From contig NZ_AWZV01000005.1 of NCBI RefSeq assembly GCF_000472545.1, positions 124,001-188,000 of the forward strand: a stretch of 64,000 bases of DNA, read 5' to 3'. Both the position numbers and the translations under genes were made by a program. The DNA is from Burkholderia sp. WSM2232. GTDB taxonomy: Bacteria; Pseudomonadota; Gammaproteobacteria; Burkholderiales; Burkholderiaceae. Below, one piece after another: positions 9,830-18,500 of the stretch. Position 1 is the first letter of the stretch. Each line of letters begins with the position of its first letter. The notes beneath the pieces are model-generated. The model was not told where the DNA came from and ran no database searches. It saw only the letters and a list, made by a program, of their open reading frames with translations.

Positions 9830-10981
9830 CATATCGCAGCCCAGGTCGCGCACATGCGGAATGCGAAACTGCCGCAGCTTGCGATAGAGCGATGCACGGC
9901 AAATGCCCAGCTCGCGGGATGCGGCCGAGATGTTCCAGCGGCTCGCCGATAGCGCTCGCAGAATGTTGTCGCGCTCGCTCGGCGCAGTGACCGGCAGGCG
10001 CGCGATGTCGGCGTGCGGCGCCCCGTGAGCACCGCGCGTCGCGTACGGCATATCGTTTGCCGCGACTGCGTGGGGCACGTCATCGGGTGTCGCGTACGAA
10101 GGCGGCGCTGCCTGCAAGGTCCCGTGAAGCGAAACACGCGGCTCGCGACGAATGCCGAGGCCTTTGCCCGGTTGCACGTTCGCGGGAAGATCGCATGCGC
10201 GGATCAGCTCGCCGCTTTTCACCGCGCACGCATACTGGATCGCAGCGCGCATCTGGCGAAGGTTGCCCGGCCAGTTGCAGTGCAGCAGCATCTCGCGCGC
10301 TTCGCTGTCGACATTGGCCTCGAGCGTGAGACCAGGCGCTTCGCGTTCGAGGATCGATTGCAGCAGCCACGCGCGGTCGTGACGTTCGCGCACTGGGGGC
10401 AGGTGAATGATGCCGACCGCGATCCGGTAATACAGGTCCTCGCGAAACGTGCCGGCTTCCACGCGCGACTCGATGTTCTGGTGCGTCGCGCAAATCAGTT
10501 GCAGGTCGACGGCAATCGGCTCGGCGGAGCCGATCGGCGTGACTTCGCGTTCAGACAGTGCGCGCAGCAGACGGGTCTGCTGCGCGGCGGGCATATCGCC
10601 GATCTCGTCGAGAAACAACGTGCCGCGATGCGCGAGCACGACCTTGCCCTTCATCCCGCTCGACAGTGCACCGGAGAAAGCGCCGCGGGTATAACCGAAG
10701 AGTTCGCTTTCGATCAGGTTCTCGGGAATCGAGCCGCAATTTACCGAGACCATCGACGCATGCCGCCGGCTGCTGTAGTCATGCAGCGCACGGGCGAGAT
10801 ATTCCTTGCCCGTGCCGGTTTCGCCGAGAATCAGAATGGGTAACTGCCGGTCGATGAGAAGGCGGGCGCGCGACAGCACCGCGAGCATCGTGGCGTCGTT
10901 GCCGCATAGCCGGCCAAGGGGAAGCGCTGCTGAATGAGGTGAGTCTGCACGGGCGCGGTCCAACGGGTCGTGGGCGGTCAT
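9809..10981 (-). CDS. Sigma-54-dependent transcriptional activator without sensor domain
   Basis: Enhancer-binding AAA+ activator of 390 residues that would remodel RNA polymerase-sigma54. Walker A is GETGTGKE (residues 53-60), Walker B is TLFLDEIG (121-128) and a Fis-type helix-turn-helix lies at the C-terminus (NISAASRELGICRASLYRKL). The sigma-54-contacting loop reads GAFSGA (100-105) instead of GAFTGA. Only about 30 residues precede the AAA+ domain, so there is no GAF, PAS or receiver sensor; activity must be controlled by expression, a partner protein or the C-terminal linker. I chose the ATG at 10981 because residues upstream are not family-like. Target genes are not evident in the window. 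Confidence 0.85.
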   Translation of the reverse strand: MTAHDPLDRARADSPHSAALPLGRLCGNDATMLAVLSRARLLIDRQLPILILGETGTGKEYLARALHDYSSRRHASMVSVNCGSIPENLIESELFGYTRGAFSGALSSGMKGKVVLAHRGTLFLDEIGDMPAAQQTRLLRALSEREVTPIGSAEPIAVDLQLICATHQNIESRVEAGTFREDLYYRIAVGIIHLPPVRERHDRAWLLQSILEREAPGLTLEANVDSEAREMLLHCNWPGNLRQMRAAIQYACAVKSGELIRACDLPANVQPGKGLGIRREPRVSLHGTLQAAPPSYATPDDVPHAVAANDMPYATRGAHGAPHADIARLPVTAPSERDNILRALSASRWNISAASRELGICRASLYRKLRQFRIPHVRDLGCDMLMADHG

Positions 10982-11234
10982 AGCATCTCTCTTTATCGAT
11001 TTAGGTGGCAGGATCGGCCCGGCTTGTGGCCCGGCGAATCGCAAAAGCTGCCAGTGGTTTGTCTCCGAACCCAAGCATAGTGCGATTCATTAATAGTCTC
11101 CAATACATTATGATGCGACGACTGATACGGCTGCGGTATAAGTCCACGGAAAATCTTCAGCCCGTATCCGCCACTGCATTTCCGCTGTCTTCCATTCACT
11201 GCTGGCATACGTCGCGTACTCGGGGCAGCTACAC

Positions 11235-12140
11235 ATGGAGCTCAGGCAATTACGCTATTTCGTCGTACTCGCGGAGACCTTGCACTTCGGTCGCGCGGCC
11301 GCTTTGCTGCATATTTCGCAGCCGCCGCTGTCGCGGCAGATCGCATTGCTCGAAGCCGAACTGGGCGTGGTGCTGTTCGATCGCACGCGCCGCAGCGTGC
11401 GGCTGTCGGCGGCGGGGCAGCGTTTCTATCGCGATGCAAAGACGGTGATGGCCACTGTAGATCAGGCCCGAGGTCATGCGCGCGCCGCCGACCTTGGCGA
11501 AGAAGGCACGCTGATGGCGGGCTTCATGTTCGCTGCCGCCTATAGCATCGTGCCGGTACTCACGCGCGCCTATGCATCGGCGTTTCCGCGTGTCGAACTG
11601 AAACTGAGCGAGAGCATTCCCACCACGCTCGTGGCGGACATCCGCAGCGGCAAGGCCGACGTCGGCATCATGTATCCGTCGGACTCGGCGGTGGAGCTGG
11701 AGACCCGCACCATCTTCAGCGAGCAACTGGTCGCGGTGCTGCCCGAAGGACATCGGCTCACCACGCGGGCGGCAATTTCGGTTTCCGAGTTGCGCGACGA
11801 ATGGTTCATCATCTCGCCGCATGCGGCGTCGCCTTTCATCTACAACACCATTGTCGAGCACTGCCGTCGCTCGGGGTTTACGCCGCGTATCCGGCTCGAA
11901 ACGAATTTTCAGCAGACCATTGTGAACCTTGTCGCCCAAGGGCTGGGTGTCGCGCTCGTGCATAGCTCGATGCGCAGCACTCACGCGGACAACGTCAAGT
12001 TCATGCCGCTCATGCATGCGCCGTATGTCGACGTCGCCTTGGTGTGGAGTCCCGATACACTCAATCCGTGCGTGGCGCGCTTCGTCGATATTGCCGCGCA
12101 AATGGGACTCGCGGGCACGCGGCGCGACGCGACGGTGTAG
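11235..12140 (+). CDS. LysR-family transcriptional regulator
   Basis: LTTR of 301 residues: an N-terminal winged helix-turn-helix (LRQLRYFVVLAETLHFGRAA, ISQPPLSRQIALLEAELG) and a C-terminal effector domain of two Rossmann-like lobes. The sequence is closest in style to the CatR/BenM/CbbR-like subgroup that senses small acids. It is divergent from the sigma-54 activator, with 253 bases between them, and is followed at 12288 by two DUF296 genes, which are candidates for control. A hairpin directly after the stop separates the transcripts. Confidence 0.88.
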   Translation: MELRQLRYFVVLAETLHFGRAAALLHISQPPLSRQIALLEAELGVVLFDRTRRSVRLSAAGQRFYRDAKTVMATVDQARGHARAADLGEEGTLMAGFMFAAAYSIVPVLTRAYASAFPRVELKLSESIPTTLVADIRSGKADVGIMYPSDSAVELETRTIFSEQLVAVLPEGHRLTTRAAISVSELRDEWFIISPHAASPFIYNTIVEHCRRSGFTPRIRLETNFQQTIVNLVAQGLGVALVHSSMRSTHADNVKFMPLMHAPYVDVALVWSPDTLNPCVARFVDIAAQMGLAGTRRDATV

Positions 12141-12141
12141 T

Positions 12142-12168
12142 CACCTGTCGCTCATCGCGCGACAGGTG
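12142..12168 (+). terminator. Hairpin immediately after the lysR-type gene
   Basis: CACCTGTCG at 12142-12150 pairs perfectly with CGACAGGTG at 12160-12168 over a 9-base loop, starting two bases after the stop codon. It lacks a T-run, so its strength as a terminator is uncertain. Confidence 0.45.
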
Positions 12169-12287
12169 TCATGTGGGCGGAAAACTGCGCGTACGCTGTC
12201 AGCCCTGCTGCGCTGGCTGTGGGACGCGGCCCTGTAAATGGCATCGAAGTTGCTATTTAGAATCTTCCAAACCACCTGACCTCCCCC

Positions 12288-12821
12288 ATGACGTCAAAGA
12301 CAGAAGCTTTCCGCCATCCGGGCGCAGCCGCTTATCCGCGGGTGCTCGCTTCGGTAGTGCGGAAGCCGCGCGAACTGCGCGTTGAAATACCCAGCGGACG
12401 CAACGCCGGCACAGTGCTGCGCGAGTTGATGCAGCGCCACGGTTTTCATGGCGCGAGCGGCCGCATCTGCAGCGGCAGTGCGCGTGCGCTGCAATATCAC
12501 GTCGTCGTGAGGGCCGCGGAAGGCGAGCGTCCTTATGTGTACGGCAGTCCCACGATCGAAAGCGGCGAAGTGTCGTTGCTGCACGGCGCAGTGACGATTG
12601 GCAAGAGCCGCGGCGGCAGCGTGGCGCTACATTGTCACGGCGCGTTCGTTGGCGGGGACGGCCGGCTGCATGGCGGGCACGTCATTCTCGATCGTCTGGA
12701 AGTGGGCGGCGAAGCGCTGGTGCTGCGGCTATGCGCGTTCGCGCGCGGCGGCTTCACGCAGTATGTGGACGAAGAGACGCTGTACACGCTGTTCGGTCCG
12801 AGCGGGGAGGACACCGTATGA
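12288..12821 (+). CDS. DUF296 / PPC-domain protein, first of a pair
   Basis: Small protein of 177 residues with a PPC (DUF296) fold, which in characterised members forms trimers and in plants accompanies AT-hooks. The middle of the protein shows the typical stretch GAVTIGKSRGGSVALHCHGAFVGGDG with a His-rich HCHG segment that could bind metal, followed by GGHVILDRLEVGGEALVLRL. Bacterial members have no firmly known function. Its last bases overlap the start of a second DUF296 gene (ATGA), so the two products are probably made together and may form a heteromer. Confidence 0.8.
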   Translation: MTSKTEAFRHPGAAAYPRVLASVVRKPRELRVEIPSGRNAGTVLRELMQRHGFHGASGRICSGSARALQYHVVVRAAEGERPYVYGSPTIESGEVSLLHGAVTIGKSRGGSVALHCHGAFVGGDGRLHGGHVILDRLEVGGEALVLRLCAFARGGFTQYVDEETLYTLFGPSGEDTV

Positions 12822-13300
12822 CACCGCTATCCAGTTCGTCTCCGGCGTCTTCATTGTCTTCTTCGTCACCGTTGGCCGAGGTCAGACTCGAGGCGGGGCA
12901 CTACGGCCGCACCGTGATTGCACGTTTGAAGCCAAACGAGGACATCGTCGAATCGCTCGAGCGCTTGTGCGGCCAGTATGGAATCGGCCGGGCCGTGGTG
13001 CGCAGCGCGGTCGGCAGTCTGATCGACGGCCATCTTGCGAGCGGCTCGGGTGTCGCGTCGTCGGCGCAAGTGGTGAAGGGGCCGGGCGTCGAGATCGTCG
13101 GGCTGTTCGGCGAGGTTTCAGGCGTGCCGGTTGACGGCGCCCCCTCAGGGGCCTCCGAACTCACCGCGATTCTTTCCGGCACCGACAGCCAGGTATTCGC
13201 TGGAAGAGTTGTGCGAGGAATGAACCTCTCGTTCATTACCGTCGAGGTGACGCTGCAGGAGTGGATTCCGGATGCGGCGGGCCTTGTGGATGATGTTTGA
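12818..13300 (+). CDS. DUF296 / PPC-domain protein, second of a pair
   Basis: 160 residues, translationally coupled to the preceding DUF296 gene. After a serine-rich N-terminal leader of about 24 residues, the PPC-like core is seen in GRTVIARLKPNEDIVESLERLCGQYG, SAVGSLIDGHL and the C-terminal RGMNLSFITVEVTLQEW. The histidine-rich segment of its partner is missing, so the two copies have diverged. It is followed by a strong intrinsic terminator. Role unknown. Confidence 0.78.
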   Translation: MTPLSSSSPASSLSSSSPLAEVRLEAGHYGRTVIARLKPNEDIVESLERLCGQYGIGRAVVRSAVGSLIDGHLASGSGVASSAQVVKGPGVEIVGLFGEVSGVPVDGAPSGASELTAILSGTDSQVFAGRVVRGMNLSFITVEVTLQEWIPDAAGLVDDV

Positions 13301-13406
13301 CGGAGCACGTGAGGGGTGGTTGTAGAGGTGAAGGCGTGATTGCGTTGCTACGCAAGCGCCTTTGCAGAGCGAAAGAGAGGCAGCTCGAGAGGCTGCCCTT
13401 CTTCCT

Positions 13407-13430
13407 GGCGGCTTTTTATGCCGCTTTTTT
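13407..13430 (+). terminator. Intrinsic terminator after the DUF296 pair
   Basis: A GC stem GCGGC/GCCGC (13408-13412 with 13420-13424) with a 7-base loop is followed directly by TTTTTT (13425-13430). A second hairpin, GGCAGC/GCTGCC, lies just upstream around 13380-13398. Confidence 0.75.
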
Positions 13431-13523
13431 ATTGTCGCTTTCTTATCGTCCCTTCCTATTGCCGGCCGCCGCGCGGTTCTTTGCGCGTAAAGCCGCGATG
13501 TGATGCATGGTCAGCTTTCGTTT

Positions 13524-14780
13524 TCAGGTCCAGGTTGCTTCGCTGAGCCGTTCGTCGCTTAACGGCTTGCCGCCGATGCTATCGCCCAGACGCGCGGCCA
13601 CGATCCGCCCCAGCGTTTCAATGCCGCGCTGGATCTGCGAAGGTGTCGCCGTAGTGAAAGACAGCCGCAGCGTGTTCTGCTGCGGTCTCGTTGCAAAAAA
13701 CGCCGCGCCGGGCACGAAGGCCACGCCGGCCTGCATTGCGTCGTCGAACAGTTCCTGCGCGTCGAGTTGCACGGGCAGCGTGACCCACAGGAACATGCCG
13801 CCTTCCGGCCGGCTCCACGTGACGCCGCTCGGCATATGCATCGCGAGGCTGCGCAGCATGACCGCGCACTGCTCCCGATAGCGCAGCCGCAACTGCTGCA
13901 GATGCGGTTCCAGGAAGCCCTGCGTGAACACCTGATGCGCGATGCGCTGCGTCAGTCCGGCGGTGTGCAGGTCGCTTGCCTGCTTCGCCTGTACCAGCTT
14001 GACCATCAGGTCATCCGGCGCGATCACGTAGCCTACACGCAGGCCAGGCGCAAGAATCTTCGAAAACGACCCGAGATAGACGACGGCGTCGGGCGCCATC
14101 GAGCGGATCGACGGCAAGGCGCTGCCTTCGTAGACCAGCTCGCCGTAGGGATCGTCTTCGACCACCAGCAAGCCGGTTTCGATGGCCAGTTGCGCGAGCG
14201 TCCGGCGTCGCGCGAGTGACAGACGCCGTCCGGTAGGATTCTGGAAATTTGGTTGCGTGTACAACAGGGTTGCGCCGCGCAATTGCCCCGGAACCAGAAG
14301 CTCGGGGACCAGGCCGCCGGTGTCGCTCGCCGCCTGTTCAAAACACGGCTCGTACTGGGAGAAAGCCTGCACGGCGCCCAGATACGTCGGCGTTTCGACG
14401 AGCACGCGGCTACCTGGGTCGATCAGCACGCGCGCGACCAGGTCGAGCGCCTGCTGCGAGCCTGTGGTGATCAGCACTTGCGACGCGCGTACCGGCGAGC
14501 CGCCCTGCGTAAAGCGCTCGGCGATTGCCTCGCGCAATGGCGTATAGCCCTCCGAGGGTCCATATTGCAGTGTGCCGATCGCATCGTCGGTGAGAATGCG
14601 CTGCGCGACTTCGGCGACGCGCGCAAGCGGCAACGCATCGGGCGACGGCAGGCCGCCCGCGAACGAGATCATCTCGGGGCGCTCAGTCACCTTGAGGAGT
14701 TCCCTGAGCGCGGAATGTTTCATTTGCTGCGCACGTCTGGCCAGTTTCCAGCGGCCGGCTCGTGGGGTGTGTTTATCCAT
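13524..14780 (-). CDS. PLP-dependent aminotransferase (class I/II, LysN/2-aminoadipate type)
   Basis: Fold-type I aminotransferase of 418 residues. The PLP lysine is in YLGSFSKILAPGLRVGY (about residue 245); other markers are ISFAGGLPSPDALP, YGPSEGYTPLREAI and the TQPNFQNPTGRRLS stretch that contacts the ring. The sequence resembles the catalytic half of MocR proteins and 2-aminoadipate/aromatic aminotransferases such as LysN. It lies 163 bases downstream of the diazeniumdiolate-type operon on the same strand, so it could be part of that pathway (a transaminase is also described in the fragin locus), but this is only a positional argument. An independent metabolic role is equally possible. 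Confidence 0.85.
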   Translation of the reverse strand: MDKHTPRAGRWKLARRAQQMKHSALRELLKVTERPEMISFAGGLPSPDALPLARVAEVAQRILTDDAIGTLQYGPSEGYTPLREAIAERFTQGGSPVRASQVLITTGSQQALDLVARVLIDPGSRVLVETPTYLGAVQAFSQYEPCFEQAASDTGGLVPELLVPGQLRGATLLYTQPNFQNPTGRRLSLARRRTLAQLAIETGLLVVEDDPYGELVYEGSALPSIRSMAPDAVVYLGSFSKILAPGLRVGYVIAPDDLMVKLVQAKQASDLHTAGLTQRIAHQVFTQGFLEPHLQQLRLRYREQCAVMLRSLAMHMPSGVTWSRPEGGMFLWVTLPVQLDAQELFDDAMQAGVAFVPGAAFFATRPQQNTLRLSFTTATPSQIQRGIETLGRIVAARLGDSIGGKPLSDERLSEATWT

Positions 14781-14943
14781 GGCTTCGGGCTCGAGATCGG
14801 AGGTAAGGTAGGGCGGGCAAGAAAGGTTTCGGCAAGCGTTCTGATGACCGTGGCGAAGGCGCCTTCGCCGCGGCCGCAGGCTTGGCGGACGAAGGCAACT
14901 CCGCTCCGCAAACGGATTGAGCGCCGCCGTCCGCGGGTCTATC

Positions 14944-15444
14944 TCACGCTTTTGCGTGGTTGAACATCGAGCGCAGGTTGTCCATTGCCATCTTCAGGAA
15001 GTCGACCGCGAACTTGTCAAACGCGGGCTGATCCTTAGGGTCGCCCGAACGCGCTTCGCCTGCGATACGGTACGTGGCGGTGCACGCGTTGTCGCCGCGC
15101 GGCACGACTTCCATCGACGCCCACATGTTGCCGATATCGAAGGTCGTGTAGATCAGCGTCCACGTCATCTGCATGGCTTCGTCGTCACGCGAGTTGAGCT
15201 GCTCGACCACGAGATCGCCGCCGGTGAAAAACTTGTTGCGCAGGGAGCGCAGGCCGGTCGCGGTGCCGGTCATTTCAATGCGTTCGAGGCCCGTGACGAA
15301 GCGGTTATAGCCGTCGAAGCGCCCGACGGTTTCCCACACCTTGCGCGCCGGCGCGTTCAGCTCGGCGACGCCCGCATGCACGGTGGTGTCGAGGTTGCGG
15401 ATCAGCGTGTCGGGGCGCAGTTCATTGCGTACTTTTTGCAACAT
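14944..15444 (-). CDS. SRPBCC/polyketide-cyclase-like protein of the diazeniumdiolate-type operon (MgoD/PvfD-like)
   Basis: START-like ligand-binding protein of 166 residues; AAGGAG precedes the ATG at 15444. The N-terminus (GVAELNAPARKVWETVGRFDGYNRFVTGL) and the C-terminal helix (FDKFAVDFLKMAMDNLRSMF) are characteristic of polyketide cyclase/dehydrase-family SRPBCC proteins. It is the last gene in the order DUF3050-AurF-NRPS-SRPBCC, the position held by mgoD in Pseudomonas syringae and pvfD in P. entomophila, where it is needed for or enhances signal production. Its chemical step is not settled in those systems. Membership of the operon is inferred from gene order and the 79-base spacing. 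Confidence 0.82.
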   Translation of the reverse strand: MLQKVRNELRPDTLIRNLDTTVHAGVAELNAPARKVWETVGRFDGYNRFVTGLERIEMTGTATGLRSLRNKFFTGGDLVVEQLNSRDDEAMQMTWTLIYTTFDIGNMWASMEVVPRGDNACTATYRIAGEARSGDPKDQPAFDKFAVDFLKMAMDNLRSMFNHAKA

Positions 15445-15523
15445 GATGTTCTCCTTGAACGGTTGGGGTGACGCCTGATGAAGAGTCAAACAATGACCCG
15501 GATTAAGAGTTGAAAAGAGCGCT

Positions 15524-18500
15524 TCAGGCCGATTGGGGAGCATCGTTCGAAGCGTTTCGCGCATCGCGCACTGTGCGCACGGTCGCTGCCGGCCGCGCGG
15601 TAGAAGGCGGCGCATGCAAAAAGCCGCTCGTCACGAGGTAGCCGAAATGCGCATTGAGCAAGGCCGCGTTTTTCTCGGGATAAGGCAGGCCGAGACGGTC
15701 GAGCGTCGCCGCGGTCATGCTGTGCTCGATTCGCGCCATATCGCCGATGTCTTCCTGCGAGTCGTCGAGGTAGAACGCCACCACGTCGAAGAGCGCGTTG
15801 GATTCGTCGATCGACATGAGCCGCTCGCGCCACACCGCCGGGTCTTCGAGCGTCAGGGGATAGCCCAGGCGCGACAACGCGCCGAGGTAGCCTTCCCACG
15901 TCAGCGGTTGCGGATTCTGAAAGTGGAAGACGCGCTGTTCGCGCTGCGGATCCAGGCTGCACAAAACGATTGCGCGGGCGAGGAAGTCCACCGGCGTGAA
16001 GTCGAACGCGGTGTCGCCCGCAGGCGCGAAACCGAGTTGCAGCGAACCCTTGACGAGCAGCAGCACGCGGTTGCGATCAGGCAGGCAAAAGCCGCTGTGA
16101 GCGACCCCGGTGATGTTCCCCGGGCGCAGAATCGTCGCGTCGACTCCGCGTTGCGCTGCTTCCCACACCAGGTGCTCGGACACCCACTTGGTCACGTTGT
16201 AGCCGTTATTGACGAACGCGGGTGCGTCCAGCGACGGGCCTTCCTCTATCACCTTGCCATGACTGTCGACAGCGCTCGCCGCGGAGAGCGTCGATACGAA
16301 ATGCAGCGACTTGTTGCGCCGCTCACAGGCAAGGCGCAGCAGTTCGAGCGTCGACGCGACGTTGGCGCGGTACAGGAACGGGTAGTCATACACGTGGTTC
16401 ACGTGTGCGCCGTTGTGATAGATCGCGTCGATCTGTCCGGCCAACTGCTCCCACACCGCTTTCGACAATCCGAGACGGTCTTCGGCCAGATCGCCGGTCA
16501 CGACCTTTACCCGCGGATGCCCTGCAAGAGCGGACAGCCCGTTCGCGCTGAATGCGGCATCCAGCCGGGCGCGGCCCTCGTCGGCGCCGTTCGCGCGGAC
16601 GAGGCACCACACGGTAGCGTCGGTGTGCGCGATCAGTTCATTGGCGATGAAGCTGCCGAGGAACCCGTTGGCGCCCGTCAGCAGCACGTTCTGGACGCGG
16701 AGGGGGTCGGGCCGCAAGCCTTCGAGTGGACGAATCTCGTCAGGCAGACGCATGTCGGCGAATACGCGCGACGGAACCCGATCCCCTTTCTTGCGGTCGC
16801 GATCGGTCAGCAGCGACGCGAGCGCTTCGATGGTCGGCTTCTCCATGAAACGCGCAAGCGGCGCGTTCCCGGCCATTTGCCGTTTCACCGCGAGCATGAG
16901 CTTCGACACCAGCAGCGAATGGCCGCCCAGGTCGAAGAACGAATCATGGCGGCTGATTTCGGCTTCGTCGAGATCGAGTAACGCGGCCCACAACTGGCGC
17001 AACTGACGCTCGGTCGCATTCGCCGGTTCGCCGTCGCGAGCGGCCGCTGCAGCACGTTGCGACGGAATCCGCGCGAGCGCGCCCCGGTCGATCTTGCCGT
17101 TGCCGGTGGACGGCAGTGCGTCGAGTACGATCGCTTCGTGCGGCAGCATGTAATCGGGCAGCTTTTCGGCAAGCGCGGCGCGCAGGGCATCGGCGCTGCT
17201 GTGCTGGTCGCGCGGCTTGCTCACGAAGATGCGAATGCGCTTGCGATCGTCGACGACGCATGCGCACTGGCTGTACAACTGCGTTGCGAGCGCGGCGTTT
17301 TCGACCTCGCCCAGTTCCACCCGGAAGCCGCGAATCTTGACCTGGGCATCGCGTCGGCCAATGAAATGCAACGCACCCTGGTTGTCCCACTGCACGATGT
17401 CGCCGGTGCGGTACAGCTTTTCGTCGTGCGCGTGCGGCCAGGCATTGGCTGCATTGGCTGCATTCGCGGCAGGGTCCATCTCCAAGCCCGCATACGGATT
17501 CGGCACGAACCGCTCGCGAGTCAGATCCGGGCGGCGTAGATAGCCGTTCGCCACGCCCGCACCGGCCACGCAGAGTTCGCCCGCTTCGCCGGTGCGCACC
17601 GGCCGTCCGCTTTCGTCGAGCACATGGCAGCGCACGTTGGCAATCGGGCGGCCGATCATGCGGTTGTTGTCGCTTGCCCCCAGTCGCGCGATCGTGACAA
17701 GCACCGTGCATTCCGCGGGACCGAAGATGTTGTGGAACTGGTGTTTCGCGCTGAAGCGCGCGATGGTCTCGGGAAAGCAGACGTCGCCGCCGGTCAGCAG
17801 ATGCTTGAGCTCGGGCCAGTCGGCAGAAGGCATGACCGCCAGCAACGCGGGTGGCAGGAACGCATGCGTGAGGCGCTGCTGCGCGATCAGATGGCTCAGA
17901 TCGTCCAGCGCGTGCCGCTGTTCTTCGGTGGGAATCACGAGCGTCGCGCCCGCGAGAAAGGTCGGAAAAATGTCCAGCAGCGACACGTCGAAGGCGACCG
18001 TGCAGAACTGCAGCACGCGCGACGCTGCGTTCAGTTCGATGTAGTCGCGGTACCAATGGCAGAAGTGTACGAGGTTGCGATGCGTGAGCATCACGCCCTT
18101 CGGCACGCCCGTCGAGCCAGACGTGAAGATGGTGATCGCGCAGCGCCGCGCCCGCTCCTGATCGGCTTCTACCGGCCATGCGGTCGCGTGTATGTCGATG
18201 CCGGCCGCGTCGAGCTGCGTGAGGCGCACCACGTCGATCGGCAGACCGGCTAGCACGTCGTCGTCGAAAGCATCGTCGGTGATCAGGCAGTCGGCGCGCG
18301 ACTGTTCGAGAATGAGGCGCACCCGCTCGAGCGGAAACGATGGATCGAGCGGCAAATAGGCAGCGCCCGAACCGATCGCACCGAGCATGGCGACATACAG
18401 CAACGACGACTTGCGCAGCCGCACCGCAATGACACGCGGTGCAGGCTCGTCCCCGGCAACGTCTGCCGTCGCCGTCGCCGTCGCCGTCGCCGCGCCGACG

